From Kribbella sp. VKM Ac-2569 (GTDB lineage: Bacteria; Actinomycetota; Actinomycetes; Propionibacteriales; Kribbellaceae): a DNA stretch of 64,000 nt. The DNA lies in contig NZ_SGXJ01000002.1 in assembly GCF_004216905.1 (NCBI RefSeq), forward strand, positions 1,410,834 through 1,474,833. Direction: 5' to 3'. This document shows positions 24,721-35,470 of this stretch, one piece after another. Made by a program: the position numbers and the translations under genes. Each line of letters starts with the position of its first letter. Positions within the stretch are counted from its first letter, which is position 1. Below the pieces are notes generated by a model. It was given only the letters and a program-made list of their open reading frames with translations. It did not search any database and was not told the DNA's origin.

Positions 24721-25293
24721 CTAGCCAACGATCAGGCTCATGGCCTCGGCGCGGGTGACGGGGTTGCGGAGCTGGCCGCGGACGGCGGAGGTAATCGTCT
24801 TGGCGCCCGGTTTCCGGACGCCGCGCATGGTCATGCACAGGTGCTCGCACTCGATCACCACGATCACGCCGCGCGGCTGCAGGATCTCCACCAGGGACTC
24901 GGCGATCTGGGTGGTCAGCCGTTCCTGGACCTGCGGGCGTTTCGCGTACACGTCGACCAGCCGGGCGAGCTTCGACAACCCGGTCACGCGGCCGTCCCGG
25001 CTCGGGATGTAGCCGACGTGCGCGACGCCCGTGAACGGGACCAGGTGGTGCTCGCACAGGCTCCAGACCTCGATGTCCTTCACCAGGATCATCTCGTCGT
25101 GCTCGAGCGCGAACGTGGTCGTCAGCACGTCCTCGGCGCCCTGACCGAGCCCGGCCGTCATCTCGGCGTACGCCCGCGCCACCCGGGCCGGGGTGTCGTG
25201 CAGGCCCTCGCGCTCCGGGTCCTCGCCGATCGCGTACAGCAGCTCGCGCACGGCCCGCTCGGCGCGCTCATGGTCGAAATTCGGTGACGCCAT
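24721..25293 (-). CDS. folE: GTP cyclohydrolase I
   Basis: 190 residues. Converts GTP to dihydroneopterin triphosphate, first step of folate synthesis. Zinc ligands are visible: Cys80 and His83 in [10 protein letters not shown] and Cys153 in [10 protein letters not shown]. The signatures [20 protein letters not shown] and [14 protein letters not shown] are complete. ATG 25293 (MASPNF) is chosen because AGGAGG sits 8 bases upstream; 25311 is the longer option. Separated from folP by the secreted protease gene. Confidence 0.95.
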   Translation of the reverse strand: MASPNFDHERAERAVRELLYAIGEDPEREGLHDTPARVARAYAEMTAGLGQGAEDVLTTTFALEHDEMILVKDIEVWSLCEHHLVPFTGVAHVGYIPSRDGRVTGLSKLARLVDVYAKRPQVQERLTTQIAESLVEILQPRGVIVVIECEHLCMTMRGVRKPGAKTITSAVRGQLRNPVTRAEAMSLIVG

Positions 25294-25340
25294 CCCGGCT
25301 CCTCCTGCCAACGGAACTTCGCACGCTACCGCGCGGGCAA

Positions 25341-25373
25341 ACGAAAACGCCGCCCCCCGGTCGGGTGGCGGCG
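25341..25373 (-). terminator. Rho-independent terminator after ftsH
   Basis: On the minus strand, stem CGCCGCC/GGCGGCG (25373-25367 with 25354-25348) with a 12-base GC-rich loop, followed by TTTTCGTTT. It ends the ftsH transcript, so folE probably has its own promoter in 25294-25340. Confidence 0.7.
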
Positions 25374-25392
25374 CTCGTTCGAGCTGGTCAGC

Positions 25393-27426
<2,034 letters not shown>

Positions 27427-27600
27427 GATCGAGGCCTAGGCCCCGTCCCTCCTAGCTCGGCAGGCCCGGGTATGGCGGGCTTGTGACGGTAATACCAGTC
27501 CAAGTGTCTCGTGTCGCACAAGACAACACAGCACGAGGGTCACCAATGGACGGTACGACCCGTTGTACAGGCCGTCACCAAGTCTGCCCTGAAGCGTGGA

Positions 27601-28152
27601 TCAGGAGTAGACGTGCGGTGCCAGTGTGGCGACGCAACGCAGGTTCCGGTACTTCTCGGCGTAGTCCAGCCCGTACCCGACGACGAACTCGTCCGGCAAC
27701 TCCAGACCGACGTACTTCACCGGCACCTGCATCTTGGCGGCGTCCGGCTTCACGAAGGCCGTGCACAGCTCCAGCGAGGCGGGTTTGCGTGACTCCAGGT
27801 TGCTGACCAGCCAGCTCAGCGTGAGGCCGGTGTCGATGATGTCCTCGACGATCAGCACGTGCCGGTTGGTGATGTCGGTGTCCAGGTCCTTCTGGATCCG
27901 CACCACACCCGACGACTTGGTCCCGGACCCGTACGACGAGATGGCCATCCAGTCCATCTCCACGTGCCGGCTGAACGACCTGGCCAGGTCGGCCATCACC
28001 ATCACCGCACCGCGCAGGACGCCGACCAGCAGCAGGTCCTTGCCCTCGTAGTCGGCCTCGATCCGCGCTGCCAGCTCCCGCAGCTTCGCGAGGATCTCGT
28101 CCTCGGTGTAATGGATCTTGCTCAGGTCCTTCTCGATGTCCGCCGCATCCAC
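27601..28152 (-). CDS. hpt: Hypoxanthine phosphoribosyltransferase
   Basis: 183 residues. Salvages hypoxanthine and guanine with PRPP to IMP and GMP. The PRPP-binding motif VLIVEDIIDTGLTL is at 99-112; GVLRGAVMVMADLAR (44-58) forms the pyrophosphate loop, and ELPDEFVVGYGLDYAEKYRN is the purine-binding end. It starts 4 bases after tilS, as in many bacteria. Confidence 0.95.
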   Translation of the reverse strand: MDAADIEKDLSKIHYTEDEILAKLRELAARIEADYEGKDLLLVGVLRGAVMVMADLARSFSRHVEMDWMAISSYGSGTKSSGVVRIQKDLDTDITNRHVLIVEDIIDTGLTLSWLVSNLESRKPASLELCTAFVKPDAAKMQVPVKYVGLELPDEFVVGYGLDYAEKYRNLRCVATLAPHVYS

Positions 28153-28156
28153 GCGG

Positions 28157-29197
28157 TCAGCCTGTCACATCAGGGCCGAGGATGATGAATCCGCCTTGGC
28201 GGACCGCTCGGATGCCCTGCGGGAGATCGATCCAGCGCTGCCCACGCCAGTCGGTCACCAGCGCGTCGACAGACGCCACATGGCCGGCGGTGAGGTCGGT
28301 GGCCCGGCAACCGGCTTCCAGCGCTGCCTGCCGCAGGACCCGCGTGCGGATCGCTGCAGGCTGCTCTACGAGTACGCCGATGTCGCTGCGGACCTGTCCC
28401 TCAGCGCGGCTCAGTGTGGTCTCCGCAACGTCCGCAGCGAGCTGATCGAGCGCATCCGCGTCCGCTCGGAGCAGACCCGCCGTACGGGCCAGGGCCTCGA
28501 CCACACCAGGCCCCAGTGCCTCCTCCAGCACCGGCAGCACTTCGTGCCGTACGCGGACCCGGGTGTACTGCGGATCGTCGTTGTGCGGGTCGTGCCACGG
28601 CCGCAGCCCGGACGCGATGCACGCAGCAGCCGTAGTGGCTCGCGGTACCTCCAGGAACGGTCTGCGCAGCCGCCCGACGGCCGGAGCCATCCCAGCCAGC
28701 GAACGCGCACCAGAGCCACGCCCCAGCCCAAGGAGGACAGTCTCAGCCTGATCATCGCGGGTGTGAGCCAGCAGTACGACGTCTGCGCTCAGCTCATCGG
28801 CTGCGTCGCGGAGTGCGTCGTACCGGGCTGTGCGCGCAGCGCCTTCCGGACCGCCATCGGCGCCGACCTCGACCACGCGGACCTGGACAGGGTCCAGCCC
28901 GAGCGTCCGGCACTGCTCCGCGGCGGTCTCGGCGACATGCGCCGAGTCAGGCTGCAGATCGTGGTCCACGACGACCGCACCGGCCCGTAGACCGAGCTTC
29001 GGCGCCTCGAAGGCGGTAGCGGCCGCCAGCGCGAGTGAGTCGGTTCCGCCGGAGCAGGCGACCAGGACGGTGGTGCCCTGCGGCAGTTCGGCCAATGTCG
29101 CTCGTACCGCCTCCCGGGTGCGAGCGACGGCGGGGTGCAGCTTCCCCCGCCGTTGCCCCACCAGGCGTTCAGCCGTGGAGTCGGGCGACCCAGGCAT
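28157..29197 (-). CDS. tilS: tRNA(Ile)-lysidine synthetase
   Basis: 346 residues. N-type ATP pyrophosphatase that attaches lysine to C34 of the AUA-reading tRNA-Ile. The PP-loop SGGTDS is at 49-54; further signatures are AGAVVVDHDLQPDSAHVA, AHTRDDQAETVLLGLGRGSG and RPFLEVPRATTAA. Short actinobacterial form with a compact C-terminal domain. The start overlaps the metalloprotease gene by 29 bases; a GTG at 29161 is a possible shorter start. Confidence 0.93.
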   Translation of the reverse strand: MPGSPDSTAERLVGQRRGKLHPAVARTREAVRATLAELPQGTTVLVACSGGTDSLALAAATAFEAPKLGLRAGAVVVDHDLQPDSAHVAETAAEQCRTLGLDPVQVRVVEVGADGGPEGAARTARYDALRDAADELSADVVLLAHTRDDQAETVLLGLGRGSGARSLAGMAPAVGRLRRPFLEVPRATTAAACIASGLRPWHDPHNDDPQYTRVRVRHEVLPVLEEALGPGVVEALARTAGLLRADADALDQLAADVAETTLSRAEGQVRSDIGVLVEQPAAIRTRVLRQAALEAGCRATDLTAGHVASVDALVTDWRGQRWIDLPQGIRAVRQGGFIILGPDVTG

Positions 29198-30263
29198 CGG
29201 GGTTCGCGATCTCGTTCTTGGTCGGCAACGTGTTCGGACCGGTCCAGACCCGGTTGAAGCCCTCCATGCCGACCTGGTCGACCACCCGGCGTACGAACGC
29301 GGCTCCGTCCTTGTACTGCCGCAGCTTCGCGTCCAGCCCGAGCAGCCGCTTCAGCAGCTGGTCCACCGGGTTGCCGCTCGCCCGCCGCGACGAGAACTTC
29401 GAGCGGATGGTGTCCACCGTCGGAATGACGGACGGCCCGACCCCGTCCATCACGAAGTCGGCATGACCCTCCAGCAACGACATGACCGCGGTCAGCCGGT
29501 CCAGCACCGCACGCTGCTCCGGCGACTGCATCAGGTCCACCAGACTCAGCTCGGCCTCGCCACGCACCGACCGACCCAGCCGCTGCACGGCCTCGCGGAA
29601 CATCGCGGCGTACGCCGAAGCGTCCAGCTCGGCCTGGTCCAGGAACAGGGCGATCTCCGACCGCAGGTGGTCCCGCAGCCACGGGACTGCGGTGAACTGC
29701 ACCCGGTGCGTCTCCTCGTGCAGACACACCCACAGCCGGAAGTCTCGCGGTACGACGCCCAGCTCGGACTCCACCTGCATGACGTTGGGCGCCACTAGGA
29801 GGAGGCGACCGGTCAGACCGGGACGGTCCGGGTCAGGCTGTGCCGGGTAGAACGGGTCGAACTGACCGAGCACCCGGGACGACATGAAGGCCAGCAGTGC
29901 ACCGGCCTCGATGCCTGTCACCCGGGAGCCGACCGCGGAGGACAGGCCGGCTGTCCGGTCCGCCTTCTCGCGCAGCTTGTCCGCCAGCGGCTGCAGCACG
30001 GTCCGGAAGCCGTCCGCGTTCGCCTGAACCCAGCCCGGCCGGTCGACGATCATCACCGGCGCGGTGGCCGACGTTGCCTTCAGCCCGGTGAACTCGCGCA
30101 CGTGTCCCTCGGACTCGGCCGCGAACTGACGCAGATCGGCGACCACCTGGTCCGCCTCCGCGCGGCTGACCGCCGGGCCGGGTCGCAGCAGCTTCCGTGC
30201 CACACCGGTCGCCAGCTGCCAGTCGACCATCTCGGTCGTGGTCCCGCCTTCCGCCGTGCTCAT
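29169..30263 (-). CDS. Zinc-dependent metalloprotease, DUF2342 family
   Basis: 364 residues. The zinc motif HEETH appears in LWVCLHEETHRVQFTAVPWL, with a downstream glutamate-rich helix (SLLEGHADFVMDGVG) that probably supplies the third ligand. The family is widespread in actinobacteria, often labelled coenzyme F420 biosynthesis-associated because of its genomic co-occurrence; its substrate is unknown. ATG 30263 has GAGG 7 bases upstream. Position between dacB and tilS is conserved. FO synthase for F420 is also in this window, 27 kb away. Confidence 0.88.
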   Translation of the reverse strand: MSTAEGGTTTEMVDWQLATGVARKLLRPGPAVSRAEADQVVADLRQFAAESEGHVREFTGLKATSATAPVMIVDRPGWVQANADGFRTVLQPLADKLREKADRTAGLSSAVGSRVTGIEAGALLAFMSSRVLGQFDPFYPAQPDPDRPGLTGRLLLVAPNVMQVESELGVVPRDFRLWVCLHEETHRVQFTAVPWLRDHLRSEIALFLDQAELDASAYAAMFREAVQRLGRSVRGEAELSLVDLMQSPEQRAVLDRLTAVMSLLEGHADFVMDGVGPSVIPTVDTIRSKFSSRRASGNPVDQLLKRLLGLDAKLRQYKDGAAFVRRVVDQVGMEGFNRVWTGPNTLPTKNEIANPDAWVARLHG

Positions 30264-30383
30264 CCACGTCCTCGCTTCGCTCCGGGCGCGGATGAGACAC
30301 AAGGCACACTGTGCTTGATGATGAACTCGCTCCGCTCGTTCATACAACGACCCTAGTGGTATGTCCCAACATGCGCTGCCCAA

Positions 30384-31745
30384 TCAGCAGCCGCAGTTGG
30401 CCAATGCAGCGGTCGCGCGGTCCAGGGCAGCGCGGGCGTCGAGCGTCTTCGGGACCGGAACGCTGTCACTGGCGATCGCGAACACCAGCAGCGTGCCGGT
30501 GCGGTCACGGGCGTACCCGGCCAGGCTGTGGACCCCGGTAAGCGTTCCGGTCTTCGCACGGACCAGTCCGGTCCCAGTACCGGTTCCGGCCGAGGTGAAC
30601 CGCTCCCTGAGGCTCCCGTTGAAGCCCGCCACCGGCAGACCGCTCAGCAGGTGCCGCAACTCCGGGTGGTCCTTCGACACGGCCACGCGGACCGCACCGG
30701 CGAGCAGGTCGAGCGGGACCTTGTTGGCGCGGGTCAGACCGCTGCCGTCGTAGATGCGGGCCTTGCTGACGTCCAGGCCGAGCTTGGTCAGCGTGGCCCG
30801 GAGGCCCTTGACGCCACCGGCGTACGAGCCGCCGTTGCCGGTCGCGATGCCGACGTGCCGCAGGAGCACCTCGGCGCCGTCGTTGTCGCTGTGCAGGTTC
30901 ACGTACTCGACGATCTGGCCGAGCGTCGGCGACTTGACCTGTGCCAACGGCGTAGCGCCGGCAGGTGCCGCAGCGGCCTTGGCAGCGCCCACCTTGATGC
31001 CGTACTGCGTCAGCAGCTTCTGGAACGACGTCGCAGCAGCCAGCGCCGGAGAGGTCGCGCGCTTCGCCATGCCCGGAGACACACGACCCTCGTTGACCCA
31101 GAGCGCGGAGGTGGGGGCAGCGATGCCTTCGGGGACGTAGTTCGCTTCCCAGTTCGCGTTGACAGCCGGGCCGGTGAACAGCGAGGCGTCGTACCCGAGG
31201 GTCACGGAGGCGAGGCCCTGCGCCTTGAGTGCCTTCGCCGTACTCGCAGCCAGGGCCTGGAGCGTGGCGCGGGCAGGGAAGCCGTCGCTCGCGGACGCCT
31301 TCGCAGTCAGCAGCGGGTCGCCGCCGCCGACCAGGACGATCGACCCCTTGCCGGTGCTCACGACCTTGGTGGCGAACGTGTGGTCCGGACCGAGTGTGGC
31401 CAGCGCGGACACTGTGGTGAGCAGCTTCAAGGTGGAGGCAGGCGTGTACGGCGTGGCTGCGCCGACCGAGAACACCGGCTTGTCGCGTGAGGCGTCGTAC
31501 ACGTAGATGCCGCGGTGCGAGCCGAGCGACGGGTCTTTGAGGATCGCCGCGAGCGCCGTACCGACGCCGGCCGCGGTCGGGGCGGTCCCCTCGGTGGTCG
31601 CCGGCGCCAGGACGGCCGGAGCCTGCTGGGTGCTCCGGTCAGCTGTCTGCACTGAACCGGGTACGGCGCGTGCGCTGCTCACCAGGCCGGCACACAGCGC
31701 CGTGGCGAGGAGCGTGACGAATGCCGCACGGGCAGGTCGGGCCAC
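30384..31745 (-). CDS. dacB: D-alanyl-D-alanine carboxypeptidase/endopeptidase (PBP4, family S13)
   Basis: 453 residues with a signal peptide (residues 1-27, ending SSARA). Penicillin-binding motifs are complete: STLK (Ser104, Lys107), [12 protein letters not shown] as the SxN-type motif, and [13 protein letters not shown]. It trims peptidoglycan stem peptides outside the membrane. GTG 31745 has AGGAG 8 bases upstream. Divergent from ppa with a 50-base shared promoter region. Confidence 0.93.
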   Translation of the reverse strand: MARPARAAFVTLLATALCAGLVSSARAVPGSVQTADRSTQQAPAVLAPATTEGTAPTAAGVGTALAAILKDPSLGSHRGIYVYDASRDKPVFSVGAATPYTPASTLKLLTTVSALATLGPDHTFATKVVSTGKGSIVLVGGGDPLLTAKASASDGFPARATLQALAASTAKALKAQGLASVTLGYDASLFTGPAVNANWEANYVPEGIAAPTSALWVNEGRVSPGMAKRATSPALAAATSFQKLLTQYGIKVGAAKAAAAPAGATPLAQVKSPTLGQIVEYVNLHSDNDGAEVLLRHVGIATGNGGSYAGGVKGLRATLTKLGLDVSKARIYDGSGLTRANKVPLDLLAGAVRVAVSKDHPELRHLLSGLPVAGFNGSLRERFTSAGTGTGTGLVRAKTGTLTGVHSLAGYARDRTGTLLVFAIASDSVPVPKTLDARAALDRATAALANCGC

Positions 31746-31795
31746 CGGGCTGCTCCTGTCATTCGGTCGGTCGGAACCGTGACAGTATCTGCCGT

Positions 31796-32284
31796 ATGGA
31801 GTTCGACGTCTTCATCGAGATCCCCAAGGGCACCCGCAACAAGTACGAGCTGGACCACAAGACGAACCGTCTGCGGCTGGACCGGACGCTGTTCACCGCG
31901 ACCCAGTATCCGTCCGACTACGGGTTCATCGAGGACACCCTGGGCCAGGACGGCGACCCGCTGGACGCGCTCGTGCTGCTACCGGAGCCGACGTTCCCCG
32001 GCTGCCTGATCCGCGCTCGCGCGATCGGCATGTTCCGGATGACCGACGAGAAGGGGCCGGACGACAAGGTCCTGTGCGTCCCGGCCGGGGACCCGCGGCA
32101 GGAGCACCTGCGCGACATCCACCACGTGCCGGAGTTCGACCGCCTGGAGATCCAGCACTTCTTCGAGGTCTACAAGGACCTCGAGCCCGGCAAGTCGGTC
32201 GAGGGCGCCACCTGGGTCGGCCGCGCCGACGCCGAGACCGAGATCACCGCCTCCTTCGCCCGTCTGAAGACCGAAGGCCACTAG
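31796..32284 (+). CDS. ppa: Inorganic pyrophosphatase
   Basis: 162 residues, family I. Hydrolyses PPi and so pulls tRNA charging, NAD and nucleotide synthesis forward. Signatures: [37 protein letters not shown] with the catalytic Asp cluster, and [15 protein letters not shown]. Length is typical for prokaryotes. ATG 31796 has no ribosome site and lies 7 bases after CAGTAT, so a leaderless mRNA is likely. The stop TAG is shared with the convergent MarR gene (CTAG). Confidence 0.96.
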   Translation: MEFDVFIEIPKGTRNKYELDHKTNRLRLDRTLFTATQYPSDYGFIEDTLGQDGDPLDALVLLPEPTFPGCLIRARAIGMFRMTDEKGPDDKVLCVPAGDPRQEHLRDIHHVPEFDRLEIQHFFEVYKDLEPGKSVEGATWVGRADAETEITASFARLKTEGH

Positions 32285-32712
32285 TCGTCTGACAGGCGGC
32301 GGAGCAGCGCCAGCAAGGACTTGCGCTCCGCCGCGGTCAGCGGCTCCAGCAGCTCCGCCTCCGCGGCGCGGATCAGCTCGTCCATCGAGTCGAGCTGCCG
32401 CTCACCCGCCGGGGTGATCGCGACGATCTTCCGTCGCCGGTCCGCGGGATCGACCCGCCGCGCCAGGAACTTCAGCTCCTCGAGCTCGTCCAGCAGCGTC
32501 ACCAGATCGCTGCGATCGAATCCGATCCGGTCCGCGAGCGTCGCCTGCGCGGCCTCGCCGTCGTCGGACAGACTCGCGAGCACGTGGTAATGCTGCGTCC
32601 GGACGCCGCCGTCGGTCATGTGCTGCCGGACCAACCGCTGGGCGTGCTGACTCGACCGCCCCAGCGCAAACAGGACGTGGTCGGACAGCCGGTGGTTCGG
32701 CGACTTCTTCAC
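32281..32712 (-). CDS. MarR family transcriptional regulator
   Basis: 143 residues with a winged helix: [22 protein letters not shown] as the HTH and [20 protein letters not shown] as the wing, the MarR hallmark. Divergent from a quinone reductase-like gene; an inverted repeat lies between them. Probably represses that gene and itself in response to an aromatic or electrophilic ligand. Confidence 0.9.
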   Translation of the reverse strand: MKKSPNHRLSDHVLFALGRSSQHAQRLVRQHMTDGGVRTQHYHVLASLSDDGEAAQATLADRIGFDRSDLVTLLDELEELKFLARRVDPADRRRKIVAITPAGERQLDSMDELIRAAEAELLEPLTAAERKSLLALLRRLSDD

Positions 32713-32748
32713 CGCACCAACTCTATTGGCAACGCCGACCCGTCGAGT

Positions 32749-32787
32749 TATCGTGGGAGTCTCCCATTATTTCTGAATCCCACGATA
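32749..32787. promoter_or_regulatory. Inverted-repeat operator, MarR/oxidoreductase intergenic region
   Basis: Perfect 10-base arms TATCGTGGGA (32749-32758) and TCCCACGATA (32778-32787), with a second inner repeat TGGGA-GTC-TCCCA starting at 32754. The repeat is 13 bases before the oxidoreductase ATG and 36 bases before the MarR start, so bound protein would block both. Confidence 0.65.
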
Positions 32788-32800
32788 TGGAGCACCCACC

Positions 32801-33766
32801 ATGCGCGCAGTGCGCTTCCACCGCCACGGCGGTCCCGACGTACTCCAGCTCGACGAGGTCGCCGTCCCCGAACCCGCCGCCGGCCAGGTCCTGATCCATG
32901 CCGAAGCGATCGGCGCGAACGCGATCGACACCGTTCTCCGCCGCGGCGGTTCGCCCTGGGACGGCCCGCTGCCCGGCACCCTGACCGGCGACGTCGTCGG
33001 CCGGATCGTCCAACTCGGCCCCGGCACCCCGCCCGGCGTCGCCGTCGGCCAGCGCGTCTCCGCCCTCACCGTGGACGCCTTCGCGGAGTACGCCGTGGCG
33101 GACGCGGGCTTCCTCGCACCGATCCCGGACGACGCGGATGCGGGCGAGGCCACGATGATGTCGCTGGCCGCCCCGCTCGCCCTCCGCCTGCTAGAGGCCG
33201 GCCGGATCCCGGCCGGCGGCACGATCCTGATCCAGTCCGCGGCCGGCACCATCGGCCACCTCGCCGTCCAGCTGGCCCGCTCCTACAACCCGAAGACGAT
33301 TATCGGTACGGCGTCCTCCGCGCACCGGCTCGACTTCATCCGCGAACTCGGCGCCGAACCAGTCAACCTCACCGCCGCCGACTGGCCGGACCACGTTCGC
33401 GCGATCGCCCCGGACGGTGTCGACACGGTCCTCGACGCGGTGGGCGGCACCGTCTTCGACCAAGGCCTCGGCCTGGTCGCACCCCTCGGCACGATGATCA
33501 CCTACGGCGCCATCACGACCGAGCTCCCGAGCATCCCGGTCAGCAGCCTGTTCGGCCTCAAGACCGTTACCGGCGTGGGAATACAGGGCTGGCGTGAGGC
33601 CCGGCCGGACGAGGCCCGCGCCGACATCACCGAGGTTACCCACCGCTGGCAGTCCGGCGAGCTCCGCCCGATCGTCCACGCCACCCACCCGCTCGCCGAC
33701 GTCGCCCGCATCCACGAAGCCCTCGACGCCCGCACCAGCCTCGGCCGCCTTGTAGCGACTCCCTGA
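32801..33766 (+). CDS. Zinc-less MDR oxidoreductase (quinone reductase-like)
   Basis: 321 residues. GroES-like N-terminus (VLIHAEAIGANAIDTVLRRG) and a Rossmann domain with AGTIGHLAVQLARSYN in place of AxxGxxG. No structural-zinc Cys cluster is visible, as in quinone oxidoreductases (QOR). Likely reduces quinones or enones with NADPH. Expected target of the divergent MarR protein, consistent with detoxification. A LysR gene follows after 13 bases. Confidence 0.88.
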   Translation: MRAVRFHRHGGPDVLQLDEVAVPEPAAGQVLIHAEAIGANAIDTVLRRGGSPWDGPLPGTLTGDVVGRIVQLGPGTPPGVAVGQRVSALTVDAFAEYAVADAGFLAPIPDDADAGEATMMSLAAPLALRLLEAGRIPAGGTILIQSAAGTIGHLAVQLARSYNPKTIIGTASSAHRLDFIRELGAEPVNLTAADWPDHVRAIAPDGVDTVLDAVGGTVFDQGLGLVAPLGTMITYGAITTELPSIPVSSLFGLKTVTGVGIQGWREARPDEARADITEVTHRWQSGELRPIVHATHPLADVARIHEALDARTSLGRLVATP

Positions 33767-33779
33767 ATAGAATCACCGG

Positions 33780-34670
33780 GTGGAGCTTCGGCCGCTGCGG
33801 TACTTCGTGGGCGTCGCCGAGGAACTGCATTTCGGTAAGGCCGCCGAGCGCCTGTACATCTCCACCCCGACGCTCAGCCAGCAGATCAAGCAACTCGAGC
33901 GCGAGATCGGCACCGCCCTGCTGATCCGGCACAGCCGCGGCGTCGAGCTCACCCCGGCCGGGCAGGTCCTGCTCGTTCGCGCCCGGGAAACCCTCCAGGC
34001 GGCCGGCCTGGCGCTGAAGGACACGCGCCGGGCCGCCGGCCTGGATGAGCCGGTGCTTCGCCTCGGCCTGCTGAACGGGATTCCCGGCCACCTCCCGGCC
34101 GCCCTCGAACAGCTCGCCACCGAACGCTTCCCGAACAGCACGGTCACCCTCGAAGCAGGCACCACCACCGACCAGCTCCGGATGCTCGACGCCGGTGAGA
34201 TCGACCTCGGCCTGGTCCGCACCCCGCTGACGTTGCCTCCAGCAATTACCTCCGAACAGCTCGCCGACGAGGAGCTCGGCGTCCTGCTGACCGCGACCCA
34301 CCCGCTCGCAGCAGCACCCGAACTCACGCTCGACGACCTGACCGGACTCGAGCTCATCTGGATCCCCCGCGCCGCCGCGCCCGAGTTCTACGACGACACG
34401 ATCCGCCGGATCGGCACCGGCGTACGGCTGAGCGACATCAGCATGAGCCACTCACAACTCCGGTCGGCACTCCTCGTACGACGCTCCGCCTTCAGCCTCG
34501 GCTCCCGCCGCGCCGCGACGCCGGACATCGTCTGGCGACCGCTCGCGGGCCGCCCGCTGGTGGCCCGGTACGCCGCCGTGTGGCGCACCGACTCGCACAA
34601 CCCGGTGCTCCAGGCGATGACCGTTAGTCCCGGCCTAACGGTCATCAGGCAACAAGTCGTGGCGGACTGA
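33780..34670 (+). CDS. LysR family transcriptional regulator
   Basis: 296 residues. The N-terminal HTH is textbook: LRYFVGVAEELHFGKAAERL, then STPTLSQQIKQLEREIG, followed by an effector-binding domain from about 88. GTG 33780 lies 6 bases after TAGAAT (33768-33773), consistent with a leaderless start. It sits between the oxidoreductase and an SDR gene on the same strand, which is unusual for LysR proteins that normally diverge from their target. Confidence 0.9.
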   Translation: MELRPLRYFVGVAEELHFGKAAERLYISTPTLSQQIKQLEREIGTALLIRHSRGVELTPAGQVLLVRARETLQAAGLALKDTRRAAGLDEPVLRLGLLNGIPGHLPAALEQLATERFPNSTVTLEAGTTTDQLRMLDAGEIDLGLVRTPLTLPPAITSEQLADEELGVLLTATHPLAAAPELTLDDLTGLELIWIPRAAAPEFYDDTIRRIGTGVRLSDISMSHSQLRSALLVRRSAFSLGSRRAATPDIVWRPLAGRPLVARYAAVWRTDSHNPVLQAMTVSPGLTVIRQQVVAD

Positions 34671-34717
34671 CACACCCGGTGGTTGGCTCGAAATGTCAAC
34701 CACCGAAGGAGAATCTG

Positions 34718-35425
34718 TTGCAGGAACACGTCGTCATCGTCGGCGGCAGCTCAGGGATGGGTCGCGCCCTCGCCGCCGAACTCGTTGCCCAAGGCAGCGA
34801 GGTCACCGTCGCCGGCCGGACACCCGCCAAGCTCGACGCAGTACGCCGGGAGCTCGGCGTACGCACCGTTGCCACGGACCTCGGAAGTGAGCACGACATC
34901 GAACGCCTCTTCGCGACTACCGGCAAGGTCAGCCACATCGTCACCACGGCCGCCGACGTCGGCGGCGCCTACCAGCCGATCGCCGAGTACGACGTGGGCT
35001 CGGCGCGCGGCGCGGTCGACTCCAAGCTGCTCGGCCCGCTGCTGCTCGCCAAGCACGGTGCCCCGATGCTCGAACCCGGCGGCTCGATCGTGTTCACCTC
35101 AGGCATCGCGGCGTACCGGCCAGGTCCGCGGGCCTCGTTGCTCGCGGCACTCAACGGCGCACTCGCCTCGCTCGCCGCGGCGCTCGCGGTCGAACTGGCA
35201 CCGCTGCGAGTCAACGTGATCTCACCCGGCTGGGTCGACACCCCGATCTGGCAAGACGTGGCCGGCGAGGCCGCGCCCGAGACGCTGTCCGCGATGGCGG
35301 CCCGCCTCCCGGTCGGCCGGATCGGCCATCCCCAGGACATCGCCGCGGCGATCATCGCCCTGCTCCGCAACGGATTCATCACCGGCACCGTTCTGCACGC
35401 CGACGGCGGACACCGGCTGGCGTAG
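34718..35425 (+). CDS. Atypical short-chain dehydrogenase/reductase lacking the YxxxK pair
   Basis: 235 residues from TTG 34718, chosen because GAAGGAG lies 6 bases upstream. The Rossmann motif is GGSSGMG (9-15) and the catalytic-type Ser is present (Ser128 in FTSGIAAY), but the Tyr and Lys expected at 142 and 146 are Leu and Asn (SLLAALNGAL). C-terminal SDR features (VNVISPGWVDTP, VLHADGGHRL) remain. It may be inactive, regulatory, or a different chemistry. Probable operon with the LysR gene 47 bases upstream. Confidence 0.8.
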   Translation: MQEHVVIVGGSSGMGRALAAELVAQGSEVTVAGRTPAKLDAVRRELGVRTVATDLGSEHDIERLFATTGKVSHIVTTAADVGGAYQPIAEYDVGSARGAVDSKLLGPLLLAKHGAPMLEPGGSIVFTSGIAAYRPGPRASLLAALNGALASLAAALAVELAPLRVNVISPGWVDTPIWQDVAGEAAPETLSAMAARLPVGRIGHPQDIAAAIIALLRNGFITGTVLHADGGHRLA

Positions 35426-35433
35426 AAGAGAAA

Positions 35434-35464
35434 TGTCCCCGGCAACAAACCGTTGCCGGGGACA
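35434..35464 (-). terminator. Hairpin terminator after NlpC/P60 gene
   Basis: Perfect 13-base stem TGTCCCCGGCAAC/GTTGCCGGGGACA with a 5-base loop. On the minus strand it is followed by the T-rich TTTCTCTTC, ending the NlpC/P60 transcript; it may also stop the convergent SDR transcript. Confidence 0.75.
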
Positions 35465-35470
35465 ACTGCA

